A stretch of DNA of 64,000 bases from UBA7672 sp030824255 (GCA_942493305.1 OW818686.1:310001-374000), one strand, 5' to 3'; positions 49,554 to 59,039 are shown, counted from the stretch's first letter. Program-made: numbers and translations. Notes: generated by a model not told the origin, from the letters alone.

Positions 49554-50414
49554 TTACAGGGTCTTGCCCGGACTGCGACCGAATGCAGCGCGCTGGATGC
49601 CGGACAGATCGGCAAGCACCGCGACATCTTCAAGGCCGGCGCTGTGCATCATCGCCGCCACGTCACTGTCCTGCCCGAGACCGAACTCCACGCCTATCCA
49701 TCCGCCGGGACGCAGCAGGCCATCAAGGCGCGCCACGATCGCCCGATAAGGCGCAAGCCCATCCCCGCCCGGTGTCAGCGCCACGCGCGGATCGTGGTTG
49801 ATCACCTCGCGCGCGAGGCCCGGCATGTCGTCGTCAGGAATGTAGGGAGGGTTGGACAGCACCAGATCGAATGGCGCATCGAACGCCGTCTCCCAGCCGC
49901 CCTCAACAAGGCGCGCACGATCCGCAACCCCAAGCGCATCCGCATTGCGCCCCGCAACCCCAAGCGCCGCCGCCGAGATATCCACGCCGACACCCGATGC
50001 ATCGCCACGCTCGGCCAGCACAGACAGCAGGATGCACCCCGAGCCCGCGCCAAGATCGAGCACACGCCCCCCGCGCGGCAAACGCGCAATCCCCTGCTCC
50101 ACCAGCAGCTCCGTCTCCGGTCGCGGATCAAGCACGTCGGGCGTCACCGCGAACCGCCGCCCGTAGAATTCGCGCCAGCCCCGGATGCGCGACACAGGCT
50201 CACCCGCCTCACGCCGCGCGACTGCCTGCTCGAACGCCGTCAGCCCGACGGGATCAACGGCATCCATCTCCCGAACGATCACATCCACCGGCTCCACCCG
50301 AAGCGCGTGCGCCAGCAGCAGGCGGACATCGCGTCCTGCGCCTTCAACGCCTGCGGACTGCAGCCGGCCAGCGGCTTCACGCATCACATCCCGCCATGTG
50401 CAATGCAGGCTCAT
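49554..50414 (-). CDS. prmC: peptide chain release factor N5-glutamine methyltransferase
   Basis: Methylates the GGQ glutamine of release factors RF1/RF2. 286 residues. The N-terminal helical domain includes DVRLLLAHALRVEP, then EPVSRIRGWREFYGRRFAVTPDVLDPRPETE. The SAM-binding VLDLGAGSGCILLSVLAERG and the catalytic SNPPYIPDDD follow. The start overlaps the stop of the TPR gene by 4 bases. No prfA is adjacent within the window. Confidence 0.95.
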   Translation of the reverse strand: MSLHCTWRDVMREAAGRLQSAGVEGAGRDVRLLLAHALRVEPVDVIVREMDAVDPVGLTAFEQAVARREAGEPVSRIRGWREFYGRRFAVTPDVLDPRPETELLVEQGIARLPRGGRVLDLGAGSGCILLSVLAERGDASGVGVDISAAALGVAGRNADALGVADRARLVEGGWETAFDAPFDLVLSNPPYIPDDDMPGLAREVINHDPRVALTPGGDGLAPYRAIVARLDGLLRPGGWIGVEFGLGQDSDVAAMMHSAGLEDVAVLADLSGIQRAAFGRSPGKTL

Positions 50415-51430
50415 GGCGCGAGAGCTTGTTCGGCGGCCGAATAGGCAAGCTTCAGCTTTTCTTCCAGCGCCATGCCTGCCTCGCCCGCCGGGATTTCGCG
50501 GCCATAGGCATAGCGCCCCGCCGCCCCGTCAGCCCCGGACAACCGCCCCTCGCCATGGATCAGCCCGAACCGGCATTCGCCGCTCCAGCTGACAAGCGAA
50601 TTTTCCATCGCCGCGCGGCCCCAGTCAGCGGCCTTCGCGGGCGGCGCCATGCGCCCACAGCGACTGGCGATGGCAAGGCTCACATAGCTCTCCGTCTCAA
50701 GGTTCGCGAACAGCCTGTAGTCCTGCACCGTCGCGATCGGTTGCGCAGCCGTGGTGACTGCCTTGCCCGGCCGGATCTCACCGCGCAGGCCGAACCCCCG
50801 CGAGGCCCATTCGTCCACCAGTCCCGCACTGTCCAGCGTCGCGCTGGCGATGATGTCGCGTCCCTGCTGGGCGCGCCCCGCATGTATCATCGCAAGACCA
50901 AGCCCGAACATCTCGTTCGGCGAGGCCGAGTTCAGCTCAAGCGCCCGCGTGAAATCCTTCTCCGCTTCGGCATGGTTGCCCCGGCGCAGCTGCACATAAC
51001 CGCGCTTGCCGAACGCATCGTAATTCGTGGGCTCGAGGCGGATGGCTTCATTGCAGGCCGCCAGCGCGCCATCGAGATCGTGGTTCACCTGCGCCAGCGT
51101 CCAGCAGAGATTGCCCTGCGAGCCCGCATCGTCCGGCTTCAGCTTCACGACGCGCGCATAATCGCGCGCCGCCAGATCATTGTGACCCAGCACCACGAAC
51201 AGCTGCCCGCGGGCGGCATAAGCGGCCGTGTCGTCGGGTGCAGCGGCAATCGCGCGCGCATAGGCTGCAAGCGCATCGACATAGCGCGTCGCCGCGGCCG
51301 CCTGCGCCGCCTCATCGCGATAGGCCTTCGCGTCCTGCGCGGCAGCAGCCGGCGCAAGCACAAGCAGCACGCCAAGCGCTGCGCCAATCGACGCGCGAAA
51401 ACGCAGGCAGCGGCGCTGGATAGACATCAT
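50411..51430 (-). CDS. exported TPR-repeat protein
   Basis: About 339 residues with a signal peptide (RFRASIGAALGVLLVLAPAAAAQ). At least three tetratricopeptide repeats follow (VDALAAYARAIAAAPDDTAAYAARGQLFVVLGHNDLAARDYARVVKLKPDD; DGALAACNEAIRLEPTNYDAFGKRGYVQLRRGNHAEAEKDFTRALELNS), then a C-terminal domain of unknown type. The start at 51430 (or 51427) is chosen over 51511 because it opens the signal peptide behind GGAAAAG. Coupled to prmC. Confidence 0.8.
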   Translation of the reverse strand: MMSIQRRCLRFRASIGAALGVLLVLAPAAAAQDAKAYRDEAAQAAAATRYVDALAAYARAIAAAPDDTAAYAARGQLFVVLGHNDLAARDYARVVKLKPDDAGSQGNLCWTLAQVNHDLDGALAACNEAIRLEPTNYDAFGKRGYVQLRRGNHAEAEKDFTRALELNSASPNEMFGLGLAMIHAGRAQQGRDIIASATLDSAGLVDEWASRGFGLRGEIRPGKAVTTAAQPIATVQDYRLFANLETESYVSLAIASRCGRMAPPAKAADWGRAAMENSLVSWSGECRFGLIHGEGRLSGADGAAGRYAYGREIPAGEAGMALEEKLKLAYSAAEQALAP

Positions 51431-51611
51431 CGGCTTTTCCTGGCGCTTCCGCCGGCCCCTGGCCCCGTGCGGCGCCCCGTTAGGCCCCCCGCTGGGCGCC
51501 CTGTCCGGCACTGTCGGTTTGTCCGCCCGTCCGTCAATATGTCCATAACACCCAGCCGGGTCACGTGACCGCCAGTTTCCGTGTGCGGGCCGGCTGCGCT
51601 AGGATGCCAGC

Positions 51612-51821
51612 ATGACCGACACATCCCGCCTTGAAACCCTCGAAGTCCGCGTCACCCATCACGAGCGCATGATCGAGGAACTCAACCAGACCATCACCGC
51701 GCAGTGGAAGGATATCGATCGCCTCAAGCGCGAGATCGAGCGGCTGAGCGATCGCGTGTCGTCCGCCGAGGCGGCCATCGGGCCGGAAGGCGGCGAAGAA
51801 CCGCCGCCGCCGCACTGGTAG
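51612..51821 (+). CDS. slyX: SlyX-family protein
   Basis: 69 residues forming a single coiled-coil: RLETLEVRVTHHERMIEELNQTITAQWKDIDRLKREIERLSDRV. It ends in a Pro-rich PPPPHW, typical of SlyX. The function of the family is unknown. It converges with the MOSC gene, 3 bases apart. Confidence 0.88.
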   Translation: MTDTSRLETLEVRVTHHERMIEELNQTITAQWKDIDRLKREIERLSDRVSSAEAAIGPEGGEEPPPPHW

Positions 51822-51824
51822 GGT

Positions 51825-52586
51825 CTAACCCTCGATCGCGTCGCCGACTTTCAACAGCCCGCCCCGCTCGATCGAGAAATACGTGCCCAGCGTGTCACGG
51901 CCGAAATGCTCGCGAAGCTGGCCCACCATGTCGATATCGCGCTCGCCAGTGTCGAGGTTCACGTGCGTCGCCACGCAGCGAACGATGGGCTTGAACACCG
52001 AGAGTTCAGTCTCGCCCAGCGTCACGCGCGATCCCGCCACCCACTCATCCTCCGCCCACGGCCTGAGCCCGTCGACATAGACGTTGGCGCGAAAGCGCAG
52101 CGGATCAACGGGCTGGCCGATTGCCTGCGCAACGGCGCGCACGCTCGCGAGGTTCATCACCGAGATGTAGCCCTTGGGGTGATCCATGAAGCGATAGCCG
52201 GGCGGGCTTTCCAGAACGCGCAGCTGTCCCGGCGCATCCTCGCCCAGGAAAGCCTGCAGGAAACGCTCGATCGCCGCCCGGCCTTCCGGCGTCGCAAGAT
52301 CCGTCTCGATGCCAAAGCCGCTGGCGTCGCCCAGATGAAAGCGGCCGGTGGCGTCATCAAGCCGCGTCTTCACCCGCGCAAGCTGCGGAAAGCGCGCCAG
52401 CACGGTGAAGCGCTGTTTGGAGATAGGCTTCGGATTTTCGGGATCGAAGCCTGACGGGCCGACCTCAACCGCATAGTCGCGGTCATGCGGGAAGTAGGCG
52501 CCAGCTTCCAGCCGCACGGAATTCAGCGGCTCAGGCGTCAGCCCTTTGACCGGATGGCGATAGATGCTCTCGACGACGCCCTTCAT
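51825..52586 (-). CDS. MOSC-domain protein (molybdenum cofactor sulfurase-like)
   Basis: 253 residues. The MOSC N-terminal beta-barrel (MKGVVESIYRHPVKGLTPEPLNSVRLEAG, DRDYAVE) is followed by the MOSC domain (NLASVRAVAQAIGQPVDPLRFRANVYVDGLRPWAEDEWVAG and CVATHVNLDTGERD with the conserved cysteine). This family binds or delivers molybdenum cofactor, as in mARC-like N-reductases. The start at 52586 has GGGAGGA upstream. It lies 29 bases after queF on the same strand. Confidence 0.9.
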   Translation of the reverse strand: MKGVVESIYRHPVKGLTPEPLNSVRLEAGAYFPHDRDYAVEVGPSGFDPENPKPISKQRFTVLARFPQLARVKTRLDDATGRFHLGDASGFGIETDLATPEGRAAIERFLQAFLGEDAPGQLRVLESPPGYRFMDHPKGYISVMNLASVRAVAQAIGQPVDPLRFRANVYVDGLRPWAEDEWVAGSRVTLGETELSVFKPIVRCVATHVNLDTGERDIDMVGQLREHFGRDTLGTYFSIERGGLLKVGDAIEG

Positions 52587-52615
52587 GCGACGATCCTCCC
52601 CCGCAGCAGCGGCGC

Positions 52616-53095
52616 TCAACCCCTGCCGCGATAGGACGAAACGCCCGTATCGGGAACCCACAGGCCGTCCGGCGCCTTGCCGGTCTGCCAGAAGACGTCG
52701 ATCGGGATGCCGCCGCGCGGATACCAGTAGCCGGCAATGCGCAGCCAGGTTGGGGCCAGCGTATCCACCAGCCGCTTGCCGATGGCGACGGTGCAGTCTT
52801 CGTGGAACGCGCCGTGATTGCGGAACGCGGTGAGATAGAGCTTCAGGCTCTTGCTCTCCACGATCCAGGCGTCCGGGGCATAATCGATCACGATGTGCGC
52901 AAAGTCCGGCTGGCCGGTCACCGGGCAAAGCGAGGTGAATTCCGGCGCCGTGAAGCGCGCAAGATAGAGTGTGCCCGGATGCGGGTTGGCGACGCGTTCA
53001 AGAACAGCCTGATCGGGTGATGCCGGAATCGGCGCGTGTGCGCCCAGCTGTGTCAGCCCGGTCTTGCCGTCGGAGGGAGGCTCAGGAGGATTCAT
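52616..53095 (-). CDS. queF: NADPH-dependent preQ0 reductase
   Basis: Reduces 7-cyano-7-deazaguanine to preQ1 in queuosine biosynthesis. 159 residues of the short YkvM-type QueF: the thioimide-forming cysteine is C57 in FTSLCPVTGQPD, the QueF motif is ESKSLK (80-85), and NHGAFHEDC provides the active-site histidine and aspartate. Other queuosine genes are not in the window. Confidence 0.95.
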   Translation of the reverse strand: MNPPEPPSDGKTGLTQLGAHAPIPASPDQAVLERVANPHPGTLYLARFTAPEFTSLCPVTGQPDFAHIVIDYAPDAWIVESKSLKLYLTAFRNHGAFHEDCTVAIGKRLVDTLAPTWLRIAGYWYPRGGIPIDVFWQTGKAPDGLWVPDTGVSSYRGRG

Positions 53096-53505
53096 TCTGC
53101 TTAATCGCGCTGCAGCAGGAATTCCGCAAGCGTGGTTCGCGATCGCGCAGGAAAATGATCCGGCATACGGGCCTGCAGCCGAAGAAATCCCCTTTCCTCA
53201 TAGAAACTTAATGTGGAAACAGGGCGTCCCGTCTCGATCCGGAATGCGGCCCGGAGCCGCATGATTCCAGCGGCTGAGGCGGTCCCAAACGCAGCGGAAT
53301 GCCTAATTATTGTGCGTTGCTGCAGCAAACACTGTCATGAAATTGTGCGGATGCGCTGCGCCGCACAATTGGGACCGGAAAGAGCTTCAGCTGTGTCTGC
53401 TTCGCTCGCCAAGGTCGGGTCTCGAAGACGGCGTGACCCCCAACGCGGCCCGTCTTCCAACGCCGCGTCTGCGGGTCGGTTCAACACGGGGATAAGGGTT
53501 AGATA
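53096..53505. other. porin upstream region with two inverted repeats
   Basis: About 410 bases. I see no gene I can support. Two palindromes stand out: TTGCTGCAGCAA (53317-53328), a perfect 12-mer, and AATTGTGCGG/CCGCACAATT (53341-53350 and 53361-53370) around a 10-base loop. Both lie 140-190 bases before the porin start, suitable for operators or a 5' UTR hairpin. Confidence 0.5.
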
Positions 53506-54204
53506 ATGCGCAAGCTCTTGGTATTCGGCGCTCTGGTTGCGGCTGCGTCGGCGGCTCCGGCCTTCGCTCAGGAAGTCTCGATTTCCGGTAACGTCGCTCT
53601 GGCGACCGACTACGCCTTCCGCGGCATCACGCAGACGGACGGCCCTGCCGTTTCCGGCGGCTTCGACGTTGCATCCGACAGCGGCCTCTACGCTGGCGTC
53701 TGGGCGTCCAGCATCAACTTCGGCACGGGCGGCTCGAACATGGAGCTCGACACCTACGCCGGCTACAAGTTCGCACTGGGTCCGGTCGCCATGGACGTTG
53801 GCGCGATCGGCTACTTCTATCCGGGCGCGCAGGATGACGGCGCCGACCTCGACTTCGTCGAAGTCTACGCCAAGCCGTCCTTCGCCCTGTCGGAACAGTT
53901 CACGCTCGGCGGCGCTCTCTACTACTCGCCGGAATTCACGGGCGAGTCGGGCGACGCATTCTACTACGAAGTGAACGGCGCTTTCGTCGCCACGCCGGAA
54001 CTGACCCTCTCGGGCGCTGTCGGCATGCAGACGGTCGACACCACGGGCTTCTTCGCCGGTGAAGACGACTACACGACCTGGAACGCTGGCGGCACCTACT
54101 CCGCCTACGGCCTCGGCTTCGACCTGCGCTATCATGGCACGGACGTCGACAACGCCGCCGCTTACGACGACCGCGTGGTCCTCTCGATCAAGAAAGCCCT
54201 CTAG
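53506..54204 (+). CDS. TorF-family putative porin
   Basis: 232 residues with a signal peptide (MRKLLVFGALVAAASAAPAFAQ). A beta-barrel pattern follows: VSISGNVALATDYAFRGITQTDGPAVSGGFDVASDSGLYAGVWASSINFG at the start is the hallmark of the TorF (TIGR02001) family. Alternating strands continue to the C-terminus (DDRVVLSIKKAL). It should form an outer-membrane channel. Codon use is strongly biased (high expression likely). An intrinsic terminator follows. Confidence 0.9.
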   Translation: MRKLLVFGALVAAASAAPAFAQEVSISGNVALATDYAFRGITQTDGPAVSGGFDVASDSGLYAGVWASSINFGTGGSNMELDTYAGYKFALGPVAMDVGAIGYFYPGAQDDGADLDFVEVYAKPSFALSEQFTLGGALYYSPEFTGESGDAFYYEVNGAFVATPELTLSGAVGMQTVDTTGFFAGEDDYTTWNAGGTYSAYGLGFDLRYHGTDVDNAAAYDDRVVLSIKKAL

Positions 54205-54265
54205 GCGGCTTTCGTCCGAGGACTGAAATAACGGTTGCCTGACGGCCCTGCCGTCGGAAACATGG

Positions 54266-54300
54266 GAGCCGTCGCGGCAACGCGGCGGCTCTTCTGTTTT
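54266..54300 (+). terminator. intrinsic terminator after the porin gene
   Basis: GAGCCGTCGCG pairs with CGCGGCGGCTC (one G-T) around a GCAA tetraloop at 54277-54280 and runs into TTCTGTTTT. Confidence 0.88.
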
Positions 54301-54375
54301 GAGTCGCTGCCGGGACGCAGGGGAGTTTGAAACGGCTGCGGGCGTGGGGCGCCAGCGGCGAGAGGGACACAAGGC

Positions 54376-56079
54376 ATGACAGCCGTTGAGACGCTGCAGC
54401 CTGCGATCATCTATCTTGGCGCGGGGCTGGCGGCGGCGCTGGCCGCGCGCGCGTTGAGGCTAAGCCCCATCGTCGGCTACCTCGTGGCCGGCCTGGTGAT
54501 CGGGCCATCGGGGCTGGCACTCGTCCAGAACAACGAAACCGCGCATTTCCTCGCCAATCTGGGCGTCGTTTTCCTTCTGTTCGACATTGGCCTTCACTTC
54601 TCCCTGCGCGAAATCAGGACGCGCCGGCGCGACATGATCCGGCTCGCGCCGCTGCAGATCATTCTTTGCGGCGGCGTCTTCGCGGTGGTCGGAGCCTGGT
54701 TCGGCTTTCCATGGCCGGTCGCCCTGCTGGTTGGCATATCCCTCGCCCTGTCCTCGACCGCCGTTGTCGCGCGCATCCTCGCCGACCGCGACCAGCCCGG
54801 CTGCCCCATGGGGCGGTCGGCCACCGCCGTGCTCGTGGCGCAGGACATTGTCGCCATCTTCCTTCTGACGTTTGCCGCCTCCATCGGAGCCGACCCCGAT
54901 GCGCTGGGCGCAGAGGCGCTGATAATCCTGGGCAAGGCGGTGCTCGCGCTGGCCGTCGCGCTGCTCGCCGGACGGTTCGTCGTGCGTCCGCTGTTCCAGT
55001 CACTCGCCGCCACCGGCAACCGCGAGACGTTCACCGTGGTGGCGCTGTTCATCGTGCTGGCGGCGAGCGCGGCGACAGCGCGTGTCGATCTCTCCCTGAC
55101 GCTCGGCGCGTTCCTCGCCGGCATGGCCCTGTCGGACACCCCCTACCGCCACGTGGTGCAGGCCGAGATCAAGCCTTTCGCCGGCCTGCTGCTCGGCCTG
55201 TTCTTCATGAGCGTAGGCATGGGGGTCAACCTGCCCGCCGTCGCCGCGATCTGGCCCGCCGTGCTGGCGACCGCGCTGCTGATCGTGATCGTGAAAACGG
55301 TGGTCGTGTTCATCGCCGCCCGGCTCAATGGCTGGGCCGTACCCGGCGCAACGCAACTCGCCTTCCTGCTCAGCCAGGGCTCCGAATTCACGCTCGTGAT
55401 CGTCGGCATGGCGACCATCACCATCGCCATCCCCGGCCCCTGGGCTGGCATCCTCACCGCCGCCGTCGCCCTCACCCTCGTCGCCGCGCCGATCTGGACA
55501 GCGCTGGGCCTGCACCTCGCCAAGATCCTCGCCGAGCGCTCCAAGGCCGCCCCCATCGACGCGGACGAAGTGGCGCAGGAGCATCCCGTGCTGATCTTCG
55601 GCATGACCGTGGAAGGCCGCCTCGCTGCCGACGCCCTGCGCGACCACGACATCGCCTATGTCGGCGTCGACTCCGACCCGGAGCGTTTCGTCTTCGCCGC
55701 GTCCGACGGTTACGACATGGCGTTCGGCGATGCGCGCGACGAACGCCTGATGGAGAGCCTCGGCGCGATGCAGGCCAAGGCCATCGTCATTGCCGCGCGC
55801 GAGCTCGGGCCCGCCGCCACCCCCGTCCGCGACCTGTCCTCCGCCACCCTCCAGCCGCGCTTCGTCATCGCCACGGACGCGCCCCAGCGCGCACACCTCG
55901 TCGACCAGGGCCTGCGCGCCCACACCTCCATGGCCGAACCGCGCGGCATCGAACTGGTGATGGACCTGCTGAAGGAGCTCGGCGTCGCGCCGGACCAGAT
56001 CACCGCGTGGGTGTCAGACCAGACCGAACACCGCGGCCTGCCCGACAAGCTCCCGAGGCCCGAGCCCGAAGCCGCCTGA
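54376..56079 (+). CDS. CPA2-family cation:proton antiporter with TrkA-N domain (KefB/C-like)
   Basis: 567 residues. About twelve transmembrane helices include LSPIVGYLVAGLVIGPSGLALVQ, NLGVVFLLFDIGLHFSL, SSTAVVARILADR and LLGLFFMSVGMGVNLPAV, the CPA2 core. A cytoplasmic Rossmann-type domain (PVLIFGMTVEGRLAADALRDHDIAYVGVDSDPERF...AFGDARDERLMESLGAMQAKAIVIA) regulates such transporters by nucleotide or glutathione binding. Ion choice (K+ or Na+) is not readable. Confidence 0.92.
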   Translation: MTAVETLQPAIIYLGAGLAAALAARALRLSPIVGYLVAGLVIGPSGLALVQNNETAHFLANLGVVFLLFDIGLHFSLREIRTRRRDMIRLAPLQIILCGGVFAVVGAWFGFPWPVALLVGISLALSSTAVVARILADRDQPGCPMGRSATAVLVAQDIVAIFLLTFAASIGADPDALGAEALIILGKAVLALAVALLAGRFVVRPLFQSLAATGNRETFTVVALFIVLAASAATARVDLSLTLGAFLAGMALSDTPYRHVVQAEIKPFAGLLLGLFFMSVGMGVNLPAVAAIWPAVLATALLIVIVKTVVVFIAARLNGWAVPGATQLAFLLSQGSEFTLVIVGMATITIAIPGPWAGILTAAVALTLVAAPIWTALGLHLAKILAERSKAAPIDADEVAQEHPVLIFGMTVEGRLAADALRDHDIAYVGVDSDPERFVFAASDGYDMAFGDARDERLMESLGAMQAKAIVIAARELGPAATPVRDLSSATLQPRFVIATDAPQRAHLVDQGLRAHTSMAEPRGIELVMDLLKELGVAPDQITAWVSDQTEHRGLPDKLPRPEPEAA

Positions 56080-56111
56080 CCTTACGCGCGCCTGACCTCA
56101 CACGCCTGACC

Positions 56112-56681
56112 TCACGCGCGCCTGCGCACCCGCGGCTCCGCCAGCTTCACCATCATCACCGCCAGGAATGATTTCAGCACTGCGCCCAGCACGAACGGCT
56201 CCACCCCGCCCGCAAACGCCGGCCCCGCCCCGATCATCGCCGCCAGCCGCAGCCACCCGCACGCGAGGATCATCACATGCCCCGCGAGAAACACCGCCAG
56301 CATCGGCAGCCACCCACGCAGGCGCGCATTCTCCGTCAGCCATCCGCACACGAACGCCGCCGCCGCGAAGCCCGCAAGATATCCCGCCGTCGGCCCCGCA
56401 AACGCCTCGAGCCCGCCCGCGCCATCCGCGAGAAACGGCAGGCCGATGGCTGCCTGCGCAAGCCATGTCAGCACCACCGCGAAGGCAAACCGCGCGCCGC
56501 CGAGCCCCGCAACCAGCAGCACCGCGAATGTCTGCATCGTCATCGGCACGGGATACATCGGCGCCGAAATCCACGACGACGCCGCGATCAGCCAGCTGCC
56601 CACGAGCACAGCCGCAAAGCGCCAGGCGACCGGTCGTTCCGCAAGGAAAGCGCGCAGGGGCGCGATGTGAAAATGCGTCAT
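56112..56681 (-). CDS. bioY: biotin transporter BioY (ECF S component)
   Basis: 189 residues with six helices. SAPMYPVPMTMQTFAVLLVAGLGGARFAFAVVLTWLAQAAIGLPFLADGAGGLEAFAGPTAGYLAGF is the BioY signature with the biotin-binding segment. BioY binds and imports biotin alone or with an ECF energising module; no bioMN genes are nearby. The start at 56681 follows GGGAG. It converges with the antiporter gene. Confidence 0.93.
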   Translation of the reverse strand: MTHFHIAPLRAFLAERPVAWRFAAVLVGSWLIAASSWISAPMYPVPMTMQTFAVLLVAGLGGARFAFAVVLTWLAQAAIGLPFLADGAGGLEAFAGPTAGYLAGFAAAAFVCGWLTENARLRGWLPMLAVFLAGHVMILACGWLRLAAMIGAGPAFAGGVEPFVLGAVLKSFLAVMMVKLAEPRVRRRA

Positions 56682-56829
56682 TCGGCTCTCCCCCACAGGC
56701 CAGCCCTGAAAAACGCTAGCGGAACGCATGGGAAAGGCTCCGTGCCCAGTTGCCGCATCCCGAAAAATAGGGGGTGATCCGTGATGGCGCCGTCGGCGTA
56801 AACGGCAAGGGCAAAATGTGGGGAAGCAG

Positions 56830-57789
56830 ATGAAGCTGTGGCGGATCGCCCTTGCAGGCGCGGGAGTGCTGCTCGTGACCGGAGGCCTCTGGGCCTGCGC
56901 GCCACGCGAGATCCCGTTCGCCGAGCTGCGCCTCGACTACGGCCTGCCCGCCTCGCGCACCTTCGAGCCGTCCCCCGGCGTGAAGGTTCACTACACCGAT
57001 GAAGGCCGCCGCGATGGCCGCGTCATCGTGCTGGTGCATGGCTTTGCCGCGTCAGTGCACGCATGGCGTCCGTGGACGGAGCGTCTGTCGGATACCTATC
57101 GCGTCATCGCGATCGACCTGCCCGGCCATGGCCTCACCGAAACGCCCGGCGGCTATCGCGCGACGCTGGAAGGCAATCGCGATCTGGTCGAGGCGTTGGC
57201 CGAACATCTCAAGCTTGAGCGTTTCATCCTCGCCGGCAATTCGATGGGCGGCGCCGTCTCGCTGTCTTATGCGCTGGCGCATCCGGAAAGGCTCGATGGC
57301 CTTGTTCTCGTGTGCGCCGCCGGCTGGCCCGGCAATGGCGAAGCGCGCGGCGGCCCGCCCGGCGCCTTCGCGCTTCTCGGCAATGATTTCGGCCGCTTCT
57401 TCCTGAAGCTGGTCAATCCGCGCCTCGTCGTGCCGGATGGCCTGCGCTCCGCCTATCACGACAAGGCGCTGGTCACCGAAACCGTCATCGACCGCTACAC
57501 CGATCTCGCCATGGCGGAGGGCCATCGCGATGTGCTGTTGACCCAGCGCGCGCAGCCCGAGCCGCCCTGGACGCCGATGACGTTCGACGGGATCAGCACG
57601 CCCACGCTGGTGATGGTCGGCGAAAAGGATGCGCTGATCCCGCCCACCAATTCGCGCGCCCTCGCTGATGCGATACCGGGCGCCTATCTCGTCGCCTATC
57701 CGGAGGGCGGCCACCTGCCCATGGAACAGCTGCCGGACCAGACCGTGCAGCACCTTGAAGCCTTCATTGCGGGCTTGCCCAAGCGTTAA
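56830..57789 (+). CDS. alpha/beta-hydrolase, membrane-anchored or lipoprotein
   Basis: 319 residues. An N-terminal hydrophobic segment (IALAGAGVLLVTGGLWAC) could be a lipobox-type signal. The alpha/beta-hydrolase core follows: VLVHGFAASVHAWRPW (oxyanion HG), IAIDLPGHGLTE, the nucleophile elbow GNSMGG, VMVGEKDALIPPTNS with the acid, and EGGHLPMEQ with the histidine. The substrate is unknown. ATG 56830 with GGGGAAG is preferred to GTG 56818. Confidence 0.88.
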   Translation: MKLWRIALAGAGVLLVTGGLWACAPREIPFAELRLDYGLPASRTFEPSPGVKVHYTDEGRRDGRVIVLVHGFAASVHAWRPWTERLSDTYRVIAIDLPGHGLTETPGGYRATLEGNRDLVEALAEHLKLERFILAGNSMGGAVSLSYALAHPERLDGLVLVCAAGWPGNGEARGGPPGAFALLGNDFGRFFLKLVNPRLVVPDGLRSAYHDKALVTETVIDRYTDLAMAEGHRDVLLTQRAQPEPPWTPMTFDGISTPTLVMVGEKDALIPPTNSRALADAIPGAYLVAYPEGGHLPMEQLPDQTVQHLEAFIAGLPKR

Positions 57790-57923
57790 GCGCAACCAGA
57801 TGGTCGGTTTATGCCCCTCGCAATTGGGCAGATGGCTGAAATAGGCAGAACTCACCACGCAATGCTCTGGCGGCATTCTGCTGGATTCTGGCATAAGCAG
57901 CCCCGAACATTGAGGAGAGCTGC

Positions 57924-59039
57924 ATGAAGATCGGCGTCCCGAAGGAAATCAAAACCCAGGAATACCGCGTTGGCCTCACGCCAGAGAGTGTGGGCGAACT
58001 GGTGCGGGCGGGCCATCAGGTGGTGGTCGAAACGAATGCCGGCATGGGCTTGGGCGCGACTGACGCCGACTATGTGAAGGTCGGCGCGAAAATCCTTCCC
58101 GATGCGCCCGCCATCTTCGGTGAAGCCGAAATGATCGTGAAGGTGAAAGAGCCCCAGCCGGTCGAGTGCGCGATGCTGAAGCCGCACCACACGCTGTTCA
58201 CCTATCTCCACCTCGCCGCCGACAAACCGCAGGCAGAGGCGCTGATGAAATCCGGCGCCACCTGCATCGCCTATGAGACCGTCACCAACGCCGCCGGCCG
58301 TCTCCCGCTGCTCCAGCCGATGAGCCAGGTCGCCGGCCGCATGTCGATCAATGTCGGCGCCTATGCCCTGATGAAGACCCAGCGCGGCCGCGGCCTGCTG
58401 CTCGGCGGCGTGCCCGGCGTGCCGCCGGCCAATGTCGTCATCCTCGGCGGCGGCGTCTCCGGCGTCCACGCAGCGGAGATGGCCATCGGCGCCCGCGCCA
58501 ACGTCACCGTGTTCGACCGCTCCATGCCGCGCCTCGAAGAACTCGACGTTCAGTTCGCCGGCGCCGTCGATACGGTCTATGCAACGCAGGCCGCCATCGA
58601 CCGCGCCGTCATCGAGGCAGACCTCGTCATCGGCGCCGTGCTGATCCCCGGCGCCGCCGCGCCGAAGCTCGTCACACGCGCGCATCTGAAACAGATGAAG
58701 CCCGGCTCCGTGCTGGTCGACATCTCCATCGACCAGGGCGGCTGCTTTGAAACCTCGCGCCCCACCACGCACGACGATCCGATCTACGAAGTCGACGGCA
58801 TTCTGCATTACTGCGTCGCCAACATGCCCGGCGCCGTGCCGCGCACCTCCACCTACGCTCTCAACAACGTCACGCTTCCCTTCGCGCTCGACATTGCCAA
58901 CAAGGGCGCGAATGCGGCGCTGAAGGCGGACCGGCATCTCGCCAACGGTCTCAACGTGGCCGATGGCAAGATCACCCACGAAGCCGTGGCGCACGATCTC
59001 GATCTGCCCTTCGCCCGGCCGGACTGGCTGACGGCCTGA
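57924..59039 (+). CDS. ald: alanine dehydrogenase
   Basis: Interconverts alanine and pyruvate plus ammonia with NAD. 371 residues, the standard length. MKIGVPKEIKTQEYRVGLTPESVGELVRAGHQV, VKVKEPQPVE, LFTYLHLAAD with the catalytic histidine, NVVILGGGVSGVHAAEMAIG for NAD, and VDISIDQGGCFETSRPTTHDDP are all present. GAGGAGAG precedes the ATG. Its stop overlaps the next ATG by one base. Confidence 0.97.
   Translation: MKIGVPKEIKTQEYRVGLTPESVGELVRAGHQVVVETNAGMGLGATDADYVKVGAKILPDAPAIFGEAEMIVKVKEPQPVECAMLKPHHTLFTYLHLAADKPQAEALMKSGATCIAYETVTNAAGRLPLLQPMSQVAGRMSINVGAYALMKTQRGRGLLLGGVPGVPPANVVILGGGVSGVHAAEMAIGARANVTVFDRSMPRLEELDVQFAGAVDTVYATQAAIDRAVIEADLVIGAVLIPGAAAPKLVTRAHLKQMKPGSVLVDISIDQGGCFETSRPTTHDDPIYEVDGILHYCVANMPGAVPRTSTYALNNVTLPFALDIANKGANAALKADRHLANGLNVADGKITHEAVAHDLDLPFARPDWLTA

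Noticed and set aside
49871..51568. 565-codon open frame on the plus strand
   Set aside because: Antisense shadow of prmC and the TPR gene; composition is Arg/Pro/Ala-biased as expected from GC-rich codon usage.
53101..53328. 75-codon minus-strand frame with SFYEERGFLRL resembling GNAT or MerR fragments
   Set aside because: Too short, no ribosome-binding site, and it crosses the palindrome region; the resemblance is to short common motifs.
54666..56171. 501-codon open frame overlapping the antiporter
   Set aside because: Same strand, wrong frame; extremely Arg-rich, while the overlapping frame gives a clear CPA2/TrkA protein.
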